From Emydura subglobosa (Eukaryota; Chordata; Testudines; Chelidae), in contig ML679966.1 of assembly GCA_007922225.1 (NCBI GenBank), positions 38,903,943 to 38,967,942 on the forward strand: DNA of 64,000 nucleotides. Direction: 5' to 3'. Positions 47,559 to 60,060 of the stretch are shown here, in pieces (within the stretch, counting starts at the first letter, position 1; every line of letters starts with the position of its first letter). The notes under the pieces were generated by a model, which did not search any database, was not told where the DNA came from, and saw only the letters and a program-made list of their open reading frames with translations. Position numbers and translations under genes: made by a program.

Positions 47559-47672
47559 TTACATTGATTAAAAACCCCTTCTGTCTATGTAGGATACAGC
47601 TACATGACAGCCCCATGGCTGCAGTGCTATAGCTATGTCAATATAGCTAGAGTAGCGTAGACCTACCCTTAA
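47559..47672. mobile_element. Right half of the split short DNA element
   Basis: It starts 'ttacattgattaaaaacccc' and ends 'gctagagtagcgtagaccta-ccctta', the inverted counterpart of the left end at 43684. It completes the element interrupted by the LINE. Confidence 0.7.
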
Positions 47673-47689
47673 GTATTTTAAAAGCATTG

Positions 47690-48223
47690 CAGTAATATCT
47701 ATATAGCACTGGTGAGGCCTCACTGAGCTCACTGAGTGCCACACTTTAGGAAAGATCTGAACAAATTAGAGAGAGTCCAAAGGACAGCAACAAAAAAGAT
47801 CAAAAGTTTAGAAAGCTTGACGTGTGAGGAAAGGTTAAAAATAAAATTGGGCATGTTTAGTTTTGAGGAAAAAGACTGGACGTGGGGAAGGACCTGGTAA
47901 CGATCTTCAAATATGTTAAGGGCTGTTATAAAGATGACAGGGGATTCTCTGTTTCTGCTGATTGTGGGACAAGAAGTCATGGGCTTAATCTGCAACAAGG
48001 GAGACTTTGGTTAGATATTAGGAAAAGCTTTCTAACTATAAGGGTAGTTAAGCTCTAGAACAGGCTTCCAAGGGAGGCTGTGGAATCCTCATCATTTGAG
48101 GTTTTTAAGAACAGGTTGGACAAACACCTATCTGGCATGGTCTAGGTTTGCTTGGTCCTGCCTAAGCGCAGGGGTCTGGACTAGATGACCTCTTAAGGCC
48201 CCTTCCAGCCCTATATTTCTATG
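47690..48223 (+). mobile_element. CR1 LINE 3' end, sense
   Basis: It contains 'agcactggtgaggcctcact', 'gagagagtccaaaggacagc', 'gaggaaaggttaaaaataaa', 'agggctgttataaagatgac', 'ggttggacaaacacctatct' and the 3' end 'ggactagatgacctcttaag', then 'ccctatatttctatga'. Textbook CR1 3' region, 5'-truncated. Confidence 0.92.
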
Positions 48224-49630
48224 ACCTAGCTCAGATTCATATAATTGGAAGTACTGGTTAACTACGGTTCACTTAACCAGGGTTCTGCTAAACATTAATT
48301 CTAAAGTACAGTACACAATCTATTGTGCTTATTCTATTGACAACAGTCACTAAAAACAGTCACTAAAACCCTCACTAAATGGTGCCAGTGCATTTTACAT
48401 TTATGGATAGCATCTGGAAGTCCCAGTACCTACTGCCAAACATTGTAAAACATGAATCCTAATTTGCTTACACAACAGGTAAAAATTGACAGAGGCTTGA
48501 TGTTTTGATATTGATATTAAGATTAAGATTTTGGTTTCAGAATGTCAGAAATAGTTTAATTAGAAACTATTTTAAAGCCGCTTTAGTGACTATGTAATCT
48601 TATTTCATCTGATGTAAATTTTATCTATGTATTCCAAGTATTTATCCCTTCAGTACCTATAGACTTAAGTATTTTCTTATGGTAAACTGTACAAGTCCTG
48701 CCACTATGCCTTGACCCTGACTGTGAGCCTGTATCTGTATGGACAAAATCATTTGGGCAGGAGGGTTCCATCCAGTTTAGGAACCATTGTTTCTATAGCC
48801 ACTCAACCTGGATAGTGTTCGTGTATGGATGTAATAGAGGAGTTTCTTACCGTTGGCAGTATTCCAACTGAAATAATCTGCCATCCCTAGCAGATAGTGT
48901 ACACTATCTATTTTCAGTTCCCTTTTCCATTAAAAAGATGTAATGGTTAATGAATTCTGCTGTATAGTGTGAATCATTGCAAGCACCTCTTCTCCAGAAA
49001 TGAGCTCCATCATCAACACATTTCACATAGTTTTCTGAGCAGCCATCAGACAGTTACTTTTTGTTAGTGGCAAGTCTGTCTGGATTTCACCTACAGGAAA
49101 GAGGTTGCTTACTGCTCATCTGATGTATCAGAATTTTAAGCAATAAAAACTGAAGCATTTGTCTTAGTTGCCACAATAGTGGGGGGTTTTAAATCTGCTC
49201 AATAGTATTAATTCTGTTTCCGTTCCACATGCATTCTTTCACAGACATGTCTTTCTATATGCTTGTCTGGGTTATATATTGACAGTGGGCTGCATTTCAT
49301 TTGGCAGCTTTGTATCAGATGCATAACTTAAATTCCCCATTTTTTACTGTCTTAATGTATTGTGCTATCTGCTCAGTAGGCTTCAATCACATTCTGTCCA
49401 AAGCTTACTTGCCTGGATTCCTTGGTATGTGGATTTTATTTAATTGTAGACTTAAAACTTTTTGAGGTAGTTTTGAGGTAATTTTGACACAAATTATTAT
49501 TTTAATCGTGGTGGGTGAGTGGTGAATTGTAATGATCATGAATGAAGACCCAGGACAATCTGATTGGCACAAGACACTACTTACATGTATCATACCTTAA
49601 TACATAGTCATATATGGACTTTTAATATTC
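48224..49630. other. Intronic sequence, nothing recognised
   Basis: AT-rich, no exon or confident repeat. Confidence 0.4.
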
Positions 49631-50731
49631 TGTGGCAAGCTGCCTGCAGTGACTCAAGGGTATGAGTACCAACCTCAGGGCAGACTTAGAAAGTGGGGCA
49701 CAAACACCAAATAGGTTGTGAATTCTATGTTTAGATTTCTTCAATCAATAATCAAGTGTAAACTCGTCAGGCACTATAACAGCCTGAACATGGAGTCAGA
49801 CAATCTCCTTAGTACTCCAATCTATCTAGCCATCCAGGTGAGCATGTCTTTGTGATAGAAGTCCCTTACGCCCAGAATAACGGGAATATTCAGGTTCCTC
49901 CCAGTCCCAGATGCTTACTTGTTGTACTTTGGATCTCACACAAAAGACAAATATATAGCAAATCCTATTAAAAAAAAAAAAAAAAAAAACACTATATACA
50001 GTCTTAGTAAATAGGAAAAGGAAACAGTTATTTACAAGATTAAAGCAGATAAACATATATATGTATAAGCACACACACACGAGTTACTTTTTGAAACTTA
50101 AGATTGCAATAGAAGTTTCTCTAATAAGCAAGTTCTATATGTTCTTTAGTGCTCACCCAGGCTGAGCAGCTGGGGACCTCATGCTTATGCCTTGAAACCT
50201 TGCCTCCCAGAATCCAAGCAGTACAGAGATCCAGTTCCTTCTTGTTAGGGGTTTTTATCCCCTTCCTCCCTTGTGCTCCTCAGCGGGAGGACTCCATTTG
50301 CATGACTCATCTTCACTGGATGAAGGGGAAGGCAAAACAACAAATGTCTTTTGTCCTCTTTATCCCAAAATAGTTGATCTGCTGTCAGTGGACCTTTCCT
50401 GTTGGGCAGGACATAACATCTGTTGGAGATCATACTATAGTTAATGTCTTTCTCCTGTCTGGTGGCTTATACAGTCACACAAGATAATGGCTCAAATATC
50501 ACTGTACAATACGTGACACAAATGTTAGAAATGAAATTATGGAAGGCTTGTGAGTTGCTGCATGCATCAAAATCTAAACACATTCTTATAATTTTAATAC
50601 CTATTTTAACAATACTAACACACAAGTGAGCCAGACTGATTTCACCTATGTGTTGCTCAGTATTCAACTGAGACATGGGGACCTTGGCATGAGCTGGCAG
50701 CTGATCTGCCAGCCTCACACTCTGTCTGACA
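49631..50731. mobile_element. LTR, about 1.1 kb
   Basis: It starts TGTGGCAAGCTGCCTGCAGTG and plausibly ends CACTCTGTCTGACA, giving TG...CA termini. The interior includes 'agttatttacaagattaaag', 'gagatccagttccttcttgt' and 'gacctttcctgttgggcagg', typical of a turtle ERV-type LTR as I recall it. A convincing target duplication was not found, so the right end is tentative. A run of 20 A lies at 49970-49989 inside it. No internal viral genes are present. Confidence 0.65.
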
Positions 50732-51179
50732 GAAATGAAACTAATTGACAACATTTCTGCTAGCACTAAATGGGTTTGGATGTATTTAATGTTTCATACC
50801 ATTTTCCACTTTTACACAGGTAAGCATCATTTTCAGATATGCATGTTATGACTGAAAATGTACAGTAAAACTGTCCTCACTTGCTCAATGTCCAGAACAC
50901 TTCGACATTGAACAACCATTATCCTAACTTTCATAAACAAAAGTGTAATTAGAGTATTAAAAGGAACATGGGTTATTTAACAAACGAACTGAAATCAAGT
51001 GAAGAGACTTTTATTGTCTAATTTTGATATAACTGTAGTGTATGTGTAGTATTTGTTCTTGTCATATGTTTGGTTCTTTTAAATAAACAAGCAAAAAACT
51101 TCCACATTAGGTTTCCAAACAAGTTTTAATCATTTGCAAAATGTAATTGTCGTGATCAGTAATGATAATCATTACAATA
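50732..51179. other. Intronic sequence, nothing recognised
   Basis: AT-rich, no exon or confident repeat. Confidence 0.4.
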
Positions 51180-51290
51180 AATATTGTAATCCAATTGTAA
51201 GCTATTTAGGTCAGGGACAGTATCTTCATGTCTATTTCAATGGTGATCATGATGGGGGCATTTGAGGGCTATTGCAATAACCTACTATGA
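51180..51290 (+). repeat. L2/MIR-type 3' tail
   Basis: 'tgtaagctatttaggtcagg', 'gacagtatcttcatgtctat' and 'gggggcatttgagggctatt' keep the order of the tail seen at 9900-10105. Confidence 0.55.
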
Positions 51291-52834
51291 ATGTACTGTA
51301 CACAGTAGATAATCATATCCTCTGTGATGGTCAGCTACTTTCAATAATATTAATTAAGATGTTAATTTCAGATTTTCAAGGACATATGGCTAGTATCATT
51401 ACCCAGCCCTCCAGTGGGTTCTCCAGCAGTTTACAACTTTGGCAGTTTCTACTTGTGCATGATGCACAGATCTAAGAATCTGTTAATAAAACGGGAGTCT
51501 TTCAAGACCCTCATTTTTAAGTACAAATATGCAGACCTATTACAAAGCAACATATTAAAATCAATCAGATCAACTGTAGGGAATCGCTTCTTTGCTGGCA
51601 CAAACTCATGTTGACAGCTAGAGGTTTCTGAGCCTCAGAAAATCCTTGAATTCACAGGACTGCACTGTTTTTAAAACGTTGGAATAGTATATAACCCGTT
51701 TGAATAATAGACACACTTTTCTGAGTCACTGTGCATCTGTTCCTGAAAATATAAAATAAAAAGATGGAACTTGCGTTCCTCTAATTATATTTCTTAGAAT
51801 GATTCCAATTTGTGCACTATAACTCCTGCACAGTGTATTCAGCTCTCTTTTGCATCTAGACTTTTTTCCAATATGGCGCATAAATACAATTCTGAGAAAA
51901 TTATGTGCCTTTCTTTAGAACACTGGGATTGTGTTAACTTGTAATCAGTGTTGCTGAGAATCATATCAAGCTGTTTAAAAATTATAAGTGTGCAATACAA
52001 ATCCTAAATGTAGGTTTGTATCCGTAAATGTCAGGTTTACTTCATTTAAGAAAAAACTGAATTCCCATAGCCAGTATGTACTCGGAGCTGAATTAGGATA
52101 GAGTACTAGATTTTGGAGAAGCCTTGCTTTGAAAAATGTTATTCTGAGAGCTTAAGTAGCAATTGAGTAATCTATAGGTCTTGTGTGGGTTCACCACACT
52201 ATAAGGGGCAAAAAAGAAAGAGCTAAAGCAAAACCAATTAACAGTATCTGCCCTCTCCATCACACTGTACCTAAAGTCATGTTAGTCTCTTCCATTAGTT
52301 GTCTATGCTGTGACATCACTGACTTTTTGGCCTCATAAGTGAATAGCATGTAACCTCTTTCAGCAATTTGCCATTGTGTAGCCTGCTCTTTCCCCATTTG
52401 TCACTTTTGAATTTGTTCTCTATTCTCTAAAATAAAAGTAGCCTCCATGCTGAGACTCCCTCAGTATGGAAAACATCTTCAGACTTTGATTTCAGCATGA
52501 ACTAGAATAAATGTCAATTTTGTAATCGAGAATTACCAAACTGATCCTTGTCTTTTAAATGAAAAATTTTAAGAGTCCGTTTCATTTGGAAGGGAGAGGA
52601 GGAAATACACTGTCTGAATGCTGGAGGCATTATGCCTACATCAGGAGCTAGCATAGTGCCTTTAGAGGTTCTGGGAACAATGTAGACCTTAACCAACTAT
52701 TGAAGAGGTGTAACTTTCTTACTTTGCCCAGTCATATCCCATCTAGACTGTTAAGTGTTGAAAGCAGCTCTAGTACTGTAGTTCCCTCTCACCCCAATTT
52801 TTATTTGGCAAGTAGTGGCTCTAGCATTATGGTT
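51291..52834. other. Intronic sequence, nothing recognised
   Basis: AT-rich. Short open frames only; no exon or confident repeat. Confidence 0.4.
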
Positions 52835-53085
52835 GTTAGAACAGAAGAAAGGCCATACTGGGTCAGACCAATGGTCCATCTAGACCAGTTTTCTGTCTTC
52901 TGATAGTAGCCAGTGCCAGATGCTTCAGAGGGAACAAAGAGAACAGGGTAATTTCTAGCGACCCATCCAGTCCAAGCTTCTGGAAGTCCAACGTTTAGGG
53001 ATGCCCGGAGCATGGAGTCATATCGCTGACCATCTTGGCTAATAGTCATTGATGGACCTATCTTCTATAAACTTTAACTAATCCT
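52835..53085 (-). mobile_element. CR1 LINE 3' end, antisense
   Basis: 'gttagaacagaagaaaggcc', 'atactgggtcagaccaatgg', 'atagtagccagtgccagatg', 'accatcttggctaatagtca' and 'ttgatggacctatcttctat' are the reverse complement of the 3' end seen in sense at 13230-13315. Confidence 0.9.
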
Positions 53086-53901
53086 TTATGTTGGTTTATT
53101 TTCTGTGTTAGAGTGCTAGGACAGAGGAAAATGATCCCAGCATCCTTTCCCAAGCACTAGGACCTAAAATATTTTCTGGAACTCAAAAAGCTGAAATTTA
53201 AAAACAAATGGAAATGCTGCAAAAGTTGAAATACTATTCACCTTTGAGGGGTTAAGGAATTTATCAAATGTATCAAATCTGCAAATACCTACAAACTGCT
53301 GTTTTTTCTGTGTTCTTACCTGATAACAGCATCAAATGGATTTAGCAATTTCAATAATGAATGTGGAATTGTTTGTGTACTTTGTTTACAGATGCTACAT
53401 AACCATGGTAATTGTTAGTAGATATGCTGAAAATGTAATGTACAGATTCTTTATTTTAACATGATGGTAAAATAAAATAAATGAGAAACTCAGTAGCTTC
53501 ACTGAGGGAAGGAATTCAGTAAGGGAAGCTAGCTTTCTCGGAATGGAAATCCTTAGACGTTAAAAGTGACTTTCTTAATATATTGGGCCAAATTAATCTC
53601 TGGTGCATTCAGTTTAGTTGTTAGGTTGTCTTGTGAATACAAAATGAAATAGCATTGTTAGCTTTGCAGACACTGACAAAAGAACTTCCCTCAGAAGGAT
53701 AATGTAAACGCTGCATAGTCTCAGGGGGGCAAAAGTGATAGTCTGCTAGCCTATTATCTTTTTTCATTTTGACTTCCCCCAACCTAGAAAATAGGCTGAA
53801 AGGCTGTAGTATCACAGAATTGTGATAGTTAAAAGGATTTTGTTAGGATAATGGTTGTGTGTAGCTGAGTTGAGGAAGATTAAATTACTGAAAGAGCTCC
53901 T

Positions 53902-53937
<36 letters not shown>

Positions 53938-54143
53938 CATGTAAACCTGGTAGAAAGGAGGTGGAGGAGGATCAGAATTAATTTAGAAAAAAATTACAGA
54001 TTCCTAAACATATTCACTGCAGTGCTTTTTTAAGCAGTTGGCATTATTATTATTTGCTCATTATTGTTCTACATTTTAGAACAGTAGGCAAAACCTAAAA
54101 GCATATTAACAGATTTTTCATGAATCTGCTAACAATTTATTTA
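53086..54143. other. Intronic sequence with an A33 run
   Basis: Apart from the poly-A at 53904-53936, nothing is recognised. Confidence 0.4.
53904..53936. repeat. Poly-A run of 33
   Basis: An uninterrupted A tract after 'gagctcctgc'. I see no retroposed gene, SINE or target duplication beside it, so it is annotated only as a simple repeat. Confidence 0.95.
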
Positions 54144-54243
54144 GTCAGATTCTGCCACTCTTCTATTCATTGAGTAGGAGCATGCATGATGAATAGTCCC
54201 AAATGCAGTACCTAAAAAAAATAAGGTTGGCAGAATCTGGCCC
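54144..54243. repeat. Fold-back repeat with 'cagattctgcca' arms
   Basis: The left gtcagattctgccactctt and right aaggttggcagaatctggcc are inverted repeats about 60 bp apart, a common short amniote element. Confidence 0.65.
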
Positions 54244-55370
54244 ACAGAAAGCAATTGTTAAAACTTAAAGTCAGATGCTGCCTGGCCCTTGCATGATGCA
54301 CAATGGATGGGAAGACTCAAGTAGCCTTCCCTCACTCACCCCATCAAGGGATACCAGGAAATACCCCATCCCTTCTTTTCTGTGTGCGCACAGTGCCCCA
54401 AATGGGGCAGAGAGGATGGAGCAGGAGTCAGGGTCATGACTATGTAGCTCCTCTACTTCCTATACTGTTGCAGTAGGGGAAGTAAGCTCTATCATAAAGG
54501 GGTATAGCAGTGACCTTTGTATGCTTGGGTGGCTCCATTCTGTTCTTGCTGTGTGTTGCTGGAGTGTGATGTTGGATAATTGTTTTTCATTCCAAAGGGT
54601 GCTGTTGTGTAGTGTTTCACATGGTTCAAATATGCAGTATTACTACTTGCTTCACAATTTTAAAACACAACTATATGTGCCCATTCACTGTTCTGGGCCC
54701 CTCTACATTAACTTAAAAATCATAACATAACCAAAAGGAGTGCCCCTAAATAGATCATCTCAACCCATGCCCATACCTTAACAAAGAGCAGAACAAAACA
54801 AAAGCAAACAAAAATGTTAACAAATCTGGGTTCTGGCAGACTAAGCAACCAACAGGCAAATTACACTGCTTCAGTACTCTAGCAATACCCAGCTTTGTAT
54901 CTATTGCTCCTACTCCAGCCACTGATGTTGAATACCTGGCCGAGGGTTTGAATGAAACTGGGGCTTGGTTGAAAGTTACACTCTGACCAAACCACTTCAC
55001 AGTCTATGGAGTTCTCTGCTTGCTTTGCCAAAAGGAGAAAAAAATCACCTGAATTCTTGCTCTGAGAACTCTGAACGTGTGTATGGTCAGCAACTACAGA
55101 CCCCACTTTTACAGAACCTAGCCCTTTTTTCTTTTTGCAGCTTAAAATTTGATGTAGGCATTCAGTGTTTTTAAGTGTTCTGCATATTTTTTTTAATTTC
55201 ATATAAATAGGGTATTAATTAATCAGTTCTAATGGTTGAGAATATAGTTAAGAAAATACAATAGAGTATAGAATATACAAATCTGGATACCATTACAATA
55301 TTCTGCTCTTGGTAACTTTCAAATGTGTTTTCATTTCAATATTGTTTGTAGTGTTGTTCCTTATTGTCCC
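54244..55370. other. Intronic sequence, nothing recognised
   Basis: Overlapping open frames at 54755-55202 on both strands have no recognised domain. No exon. Confidence 0.4.
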
Positions 55371-55505
55371 AGGATGTTGAGAGACAAGCTTTCAAGATAT
55401 GCAGAGTCTCACCTGACCTGAAGAAGAGCTCTGTGTAGCTTGAAAGCTTGTCTCTTTCACCAACAGAAGTTGGTTCAGTAAAATATATTACCTCACCCCC
55501 TTGTC
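55371..55505. repeat. Dispersed repeat with a perfect 17-bp inverted repeat
   Basis: agagacaagctttcaag (55380-55396) and cttgaaagcttgtctct (55439-55455) are exact reverse complements with a 42-nt loop. The downstream phrase 'caccaacagaagttggttca' and 'atattacctcaccccc' fits a widespread reptile repeat. Confidence 0.7.
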
Positions 55506-56941
55506 TCTTCCATTTCAATATCTGAAGCATGGTAAAATTTGTAAAAAATGTATTTCTCATTTTTTTAAAAGAAGAAATGTCCTTCAAAACTTAATTAATT
55601 AAAATACCCCCATATGATATGAGGTTAGTAAGTTGAGTGGAATTTAGTGTCTCCGTCCCACCTCTAGAACAGTTTGATGCCCCCCACAGGCTAATTCAAG
55701 CATAAATTTCATGATCCTTTATTTAAGTAACAGCATTGGAGATGATTGTGGCAACTGAAATATGCAATCATGTTTAAATTTTAATGTGGGCTATTCTTGA
55801 AGCTAATTGAATTGCCTCAGGGACTGACATATAACTCAGAGGCCTTGTTTCCAATTATTGTATTTCTCTTTTATTTACATAGTTTAATTGGGAGAAAGGA
55901 AGGATCACAATCTACATTTAATATAGGTATCTTGCTGAACCATCACAGCTATCACTTTAAAGATCCCAAGCTTATACAGTGTTTGGAAAAACTAAATATT
56001 TTCCATTGTAGCTATCCTTGATTATTCTTGCAAGGGAATATATGTGTATGCCATCTCTACTCCAATAATATGAAGTGTCTAATAAGTTTAGTAATAGCAG
56101 ATAAATATTTACCACTGCTTTGTAGAAATTTACATGCACTGAACAAATGTTTGTCACTGATTCTTGGTCATAAAGGGACTTGGTTCTGTGAGCTGTTGAC
56201 AGACATTCTCAGCTCCTGTTGTTTCGGAGTGATTATGCCCAAGAATAGCAGAATTTTAAAATCAGAAAGGGACCAATACTCCAAAAGGCTCAGAACCGTT
56301 CAGCTGTGTGCGCTATTCAGTCATTACCCTCGGTCTGCCACTTTTTTTTTCTATAACCTATGGCGAGGGGCAAAGATTAGTTTTTCAGTTTGTTACTTAT
56401 TAAAAGCACTATCTAGAACTCCAGGCACATTATATATTTTGTGTGTGCATGTTTAAAAAAACAAACAAAAAAAGCCCACACCCCACCACAAAAAACATTC
56501 AACTGGTTCAGTATCATAAAAAGGAGACTGCAAATAACAGCTTTTTTCCTAACTCCACTCGTGCCAATCCACCCAATCAATCGACACCCACAAGGAGAGC
56601 TTGTGGGAAAGATATGCCTTGCAGCATGTCATGTAGGTCAGCATTTGAGAAGTCTTTTAATGGTGAGAAAGAGAATTGCAGAGTTGAGGCTCCCTAACTG
56701 AAAATACTTTGTGACCAATCCCATCTTTAAATCAGAGAGTAGAGCCTTACCTGTTTGCAGCTGCTATAAAATGACATAAATAGTGAAGATAGGAACATTT
56801 TGATGCAGTGGTTTTTGTTTGGAAAATGCCAGTTTGTGAAAACCAAAACTCTTCTTGCAGATATGTATCAATTTTGACAAAACTTTCTTCTCTAAGTTTT
56901 TTCAGGTCCAGGATGGAATCACAGCAAGACAAGACTACTCA
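55506..56941. other. Intronic sequence, nothing recognised
   Basis: The 142-residue plus frame at 56028-56456 is the longest nearby but has no recognised domain, no splice context and ordinary intron composition. Probably chance. Confidence 0.4.
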
Positions 56942-57256
56942 ATAGCCACAGGTTAGGGTACTCACCTGGGAGAAGAAAGAGCCAGGTTCAAGTCTGTGCT
57001 TGGGGTCTCTCCATAGAGTTCTGTAACTAATGGGCTATGGAGTCAGTCTCTCCTCTCTAATTAACTTGTAATTATTTATCTAAAGTAGAATAGCTCTAAC
57101 AGGAAAAATTGAGAGACTGACTCTATATCCTAGTAGGTGGAGCAATGGTGTGGGATATGGGATTCTCAGGTTCAAGTTCCTATTCTGAATCAGACAAAGC
57201 TGGGACTCTAACCTGGACCTCCTATATCCCAAGTGAGTGCCCTAACTGGTTGGCTA
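56942..57256. repeat. Palindromic SINE-like or MITE element
   Basis: The left arm 'atagccacaggttagggtac', 'tcacctgggag' and 'gccaggttcaagtc' is mirrored by the right arm 'aacctggacctcctatatcc' and 'caagtgagtgccctaactgg' in reverse complement. The 'ggttcaagtc' and 'ggttcaagtt' motifs resemble a pol III B box (GGTTCAANNC), suggesting tRNA-derived sequence arranged as an inverted pair. The classification is tentative. Confidence 0.5.
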
Positions 57257-57469
57257 GCTTGGGTTGGCTAGATTGGGTTGTCCCAATGTGGACCCAAATC
57301 AAATGCCAAAACCTCAGAATTGGTCATGAACTGGACTTCTTGTTTTTAGGCCAGCCCTAAGTGAAAAGCCCCTAAGGATACCAGGCCCCAAACCATTTGC
57401 ACCTTACATTTTCCCCCAAAAGATTGGAAGTCAGTACAAATAAAAAATTTAAAAAAAAAGCATAATATT
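57257..57469. other. Short intronic stretch, nothing recognised
   Basis: No feature recognised. Confidence 0.35.
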
Positions 57470-58080
57470 TGCCAGGTCAGAAATACTCTTTTAATAAGCA
57501 AGCAGCCACAGTCTGCGCTAGTTGAAATTTCCAGTACTCTTCAGGACATGTAAATTTCAGTACTCTTGAGCACATGTCGAATGCATTGGAGCAGCTCAAT
57601 CTGGAGAAGACTAAGGCATGCACCAATGTGACAAGACCTGCATCTAAAAGAAAAAGCAGCATTCTTCTCCCCAAATACAGAGGAAAAATGTCATTGCTGC
57701 TACCAGTAATCTGGTAGATCTAATGTAAAATATAGTTTGTAAGCCTAACTGTGGATACACTCCCTTAAAAGAGGTAGCATATATGAATTACTTTTCCCAA
57801 GCCTTAAAACATTTCCTTGTTCTTAACTGCTTCACCACAGATCCATGTCCCAGTTTCATCTGTTCATTCAACCACACAATGTAGGGCCAATAATTGAAAC
57901 AGAGAGCTGGGTGTCATCCACATACTAAATGACCACAGACCATGCCCTCCCAGTACGTACTCTCGCTGTCTCTCATACACATTGAACAAGAAGCATGACA
58001 ATGGAATCCCTGCATGAGAAAAAATTTTGGACAGATAAAAAATAATCCAGTAATTCTCTACAAAAGAAAGAAACAAAGCT
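57470..58080 (-). mobile_element. L2-like LINE fragment, antisense, RT C-terminal half
   Basis: The minus frame at 57864-58076 has a PLSCFLFNVY box (RT PLLFNIY), and a nearby frame gives a MDDTQLS sequence in the position of the catalytic YADDTQL box. The frame at 57477-57674 has LVTLVHALVFSRLSCSNAF, matching the L2-type LATVIHALVTSRLDYCNAL block. The order and spacing fit an L2-clade LINE. Several stops; 5' and 3' ends missing. It abuts the Ty3/gypsy element. Confidence 0.75.
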
Positions 58081-58265
58081 ATACAAGAGAGGAACTCAGT
58101 CTACACCTGCTAAGGTCCATGAGCTTGTCAACAGGATCATTTGGTTTTTAAGCACTGAGGACAACTGATCTTCATCCATCACCAGAAGATTATATACAAA
58201 TGCATTTTCTTGCAAACCAACTAAGTAGAGTCAGAGAATTCCTACGACTCTAGATATCGCTAGAC

Positions 58266-59633
58266 TTGCCTCAAAACAGCCTCCTGGATAGCATTTTCTT
58301 AAAAAAGGGAGATTTGACTCAATGCAATAGTTTGGAATATTTATGCCTATGCCACAGTGTCCCTTGGATGGGTCACTTCAGTCAGGCAAAAACTATACAC
58401 TCCAATCGTTTTGGTGGTCAAATCATTTTGGTGGTCAAAACTGCAAAATTGGTACTCCAATCGTTTTGGTGGTCAAAACTGAAGTCTGATGTTCAGTTTA
58501 CATCAAATCCTGAGACACCTCTGCCTATACAAAGGTACCTTGTACTAAACCTTTCAGAATGCTAATATGCGCCGAAATCCCTGCAAGGTTTTATGCCCGG
58601 ATCACTTTGGACTTCATTGTCAATCTCTGAATCCAAGGATTGCCGTACCATTGTGACAGTGGCAGACCAGCTTACAAAGATGGCACATTTCATCCCTTGA
58701 ACATAACTCCCCACTACTGAAGACACTGCCTGCCTCCTTATCTCCCATGTTTTCTGCCTACACAGTCTCTCAGACTATATTACTTCAGACTGAGAACCCA
58801 GGTTGTGTCACCATTTTGGAGGGAAATGTTCCACTTGCTAGAGGTGCATCTTCATATGTCAGTTGCCTATCATCCGCAACCTGATGGCCAATCAGAAAGG
58901 GTGAACCAGGTACTGAAACAGTACCTACTGTGCTTTATCAATTTTCTCCAAAGTGACTAGGCCTCACTGATACAGTATGTGGAATTCGCATATAATATCA
59001 TGGACTACACTTCAATCTGGATGAGCCCATTTTTCCCTAACTACAGTTTTTACCCCCGTTTTCATTCCACACAGCCCACAGTATCAGCTGTTTCTGCAAC
59101 ACTGGACCTGATACACCACATCCAACAAACCCGAGAGAAGTTTAAATGACATCTTGATGTGGCCAAGGTAGCATACAAGCATTAGGCTGACCACCCCTAA
59201 TAGGAAAGTCCCACTTTTGCAGTTGTACAGAAGGTTGGCTATCAGCCAAACACACCTCAAGACAGGCCGACCCATCTGGAAGCCCAGTATCAGACAGATC
59301 AACCCAGTAATCTTTGAGCTTCAGCTTCCCTGATTGCTCAAGGTGCAACCTGTAGATCATGCTTCCTTCTGGAAACTCTTCTCAGATTATCGCTTCCCCA
59401 AAACAACCCCCTTGCAGGCAGTTCAGAGACAAGAAGAATATCTTGTCCATGAAATCCTAGATTCCCTGATATGATGAGGGAAGTTGAGGTACCTTATCAG
59501 TTGGAATGGGTACAAGCCTGAGGAACAGACCAGGGAACCATCTCACCGTCTACACACCCCTGAAAAATCTGAAGCCTTTCAAAGGACACACCCAGATAAA
59601 CGCAGACCACTTGCACTTCCAGAGAGAAGAGGG
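58266..59633 (+). mobile_element. Ty3/gypsy chromovirus pol relic: zinc finger, integrase core, chromodomain
   Basis: Reading across shifting plus frames: GHFSQAKTIH (58370-58400, the first part of the HHCC integrase finger), SFWWSKLKSDVQ (58460-58498), LDFIVNL with the first catalytic Asp at 58610-58612, TSD with the second Asp at 58788-58790 (next codon CGA-type Arg now TGA stop), and HPQPDGQSERVNQVL with Glu at 58895-58897. The D to E distance of 107 nt is one base short of a DD35E spacing. 59475-59570 reads GKLRYLISWNGYKPEEQTRE, a chromodomain like those that target chromovirus integration. Many frameshifts and stops: not functional. A purine tract at 59620-59633 precedes the LTR. Confidence 0.87.
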
Positions 59634-60060
59634 TGATGTCAGGAACTGCTCTCAAGCCCTAGTCTTGAACCAGGTCTATGGAGTTCTTGGGACGCAGCCT
59701 TGGTCATCACACCACACCAACTCATTCATTTACTAGGGAATTCACAGACTTCAGTGGGTCAGCTTCCAGGGTTCTGCAGCCTGCTTCCTCATTGGTCCCA
59801 TGAGCTGATGCTGGTTGTTGGGTGACCATATAAAAACTTCCTGCTTCTTTTCTGGCCTTGTCTGAGCAACAAGCCATTGCCTGCTGTTTGCTACTTGATT
59901 CCTACCTGATTCTGCCTTGCTGCCCTTCCCAATCTCAACCAATCAGCTACCTTACTTTACATTTCCTTTGAATTGGCTCTCCTGGCTTTTGGACTGCTTG
60001 CATGAGCTCTGACCATTGCTATGGACTGTCCTTCAGGCAGCTTGGCCCCTTGTCATTACA
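59634..60060 (+). mobile_element. 3' LTR of the Ty3/gypsy element (right end approximate)
   Basis: It starts TGATGTCAGGAACTGC immediately after the polypurine tract. A TATA-like box TATAAAA lies at 59829-59835 in 'gaccatataaaaacttcctg', a likely U3 promoter. A 'cttgtcattaca' end near 60060 would give a CA terminus, but no target duplication was seen. The LTR may extend further, at most to the CR1 at 60389. Confidence 0.6.

Noticed and set aside
53904..53936. Poly-A as the tail of a processed pseudogene
   Set aside because: No recognisable transcript sequence upstream and no target duplication.
56028..56456. 142-residue plus-strand open frame
   Set aside because: No domain, no conserved motif, AT-rich intron composition and no splice signals. 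Best explained by chance.
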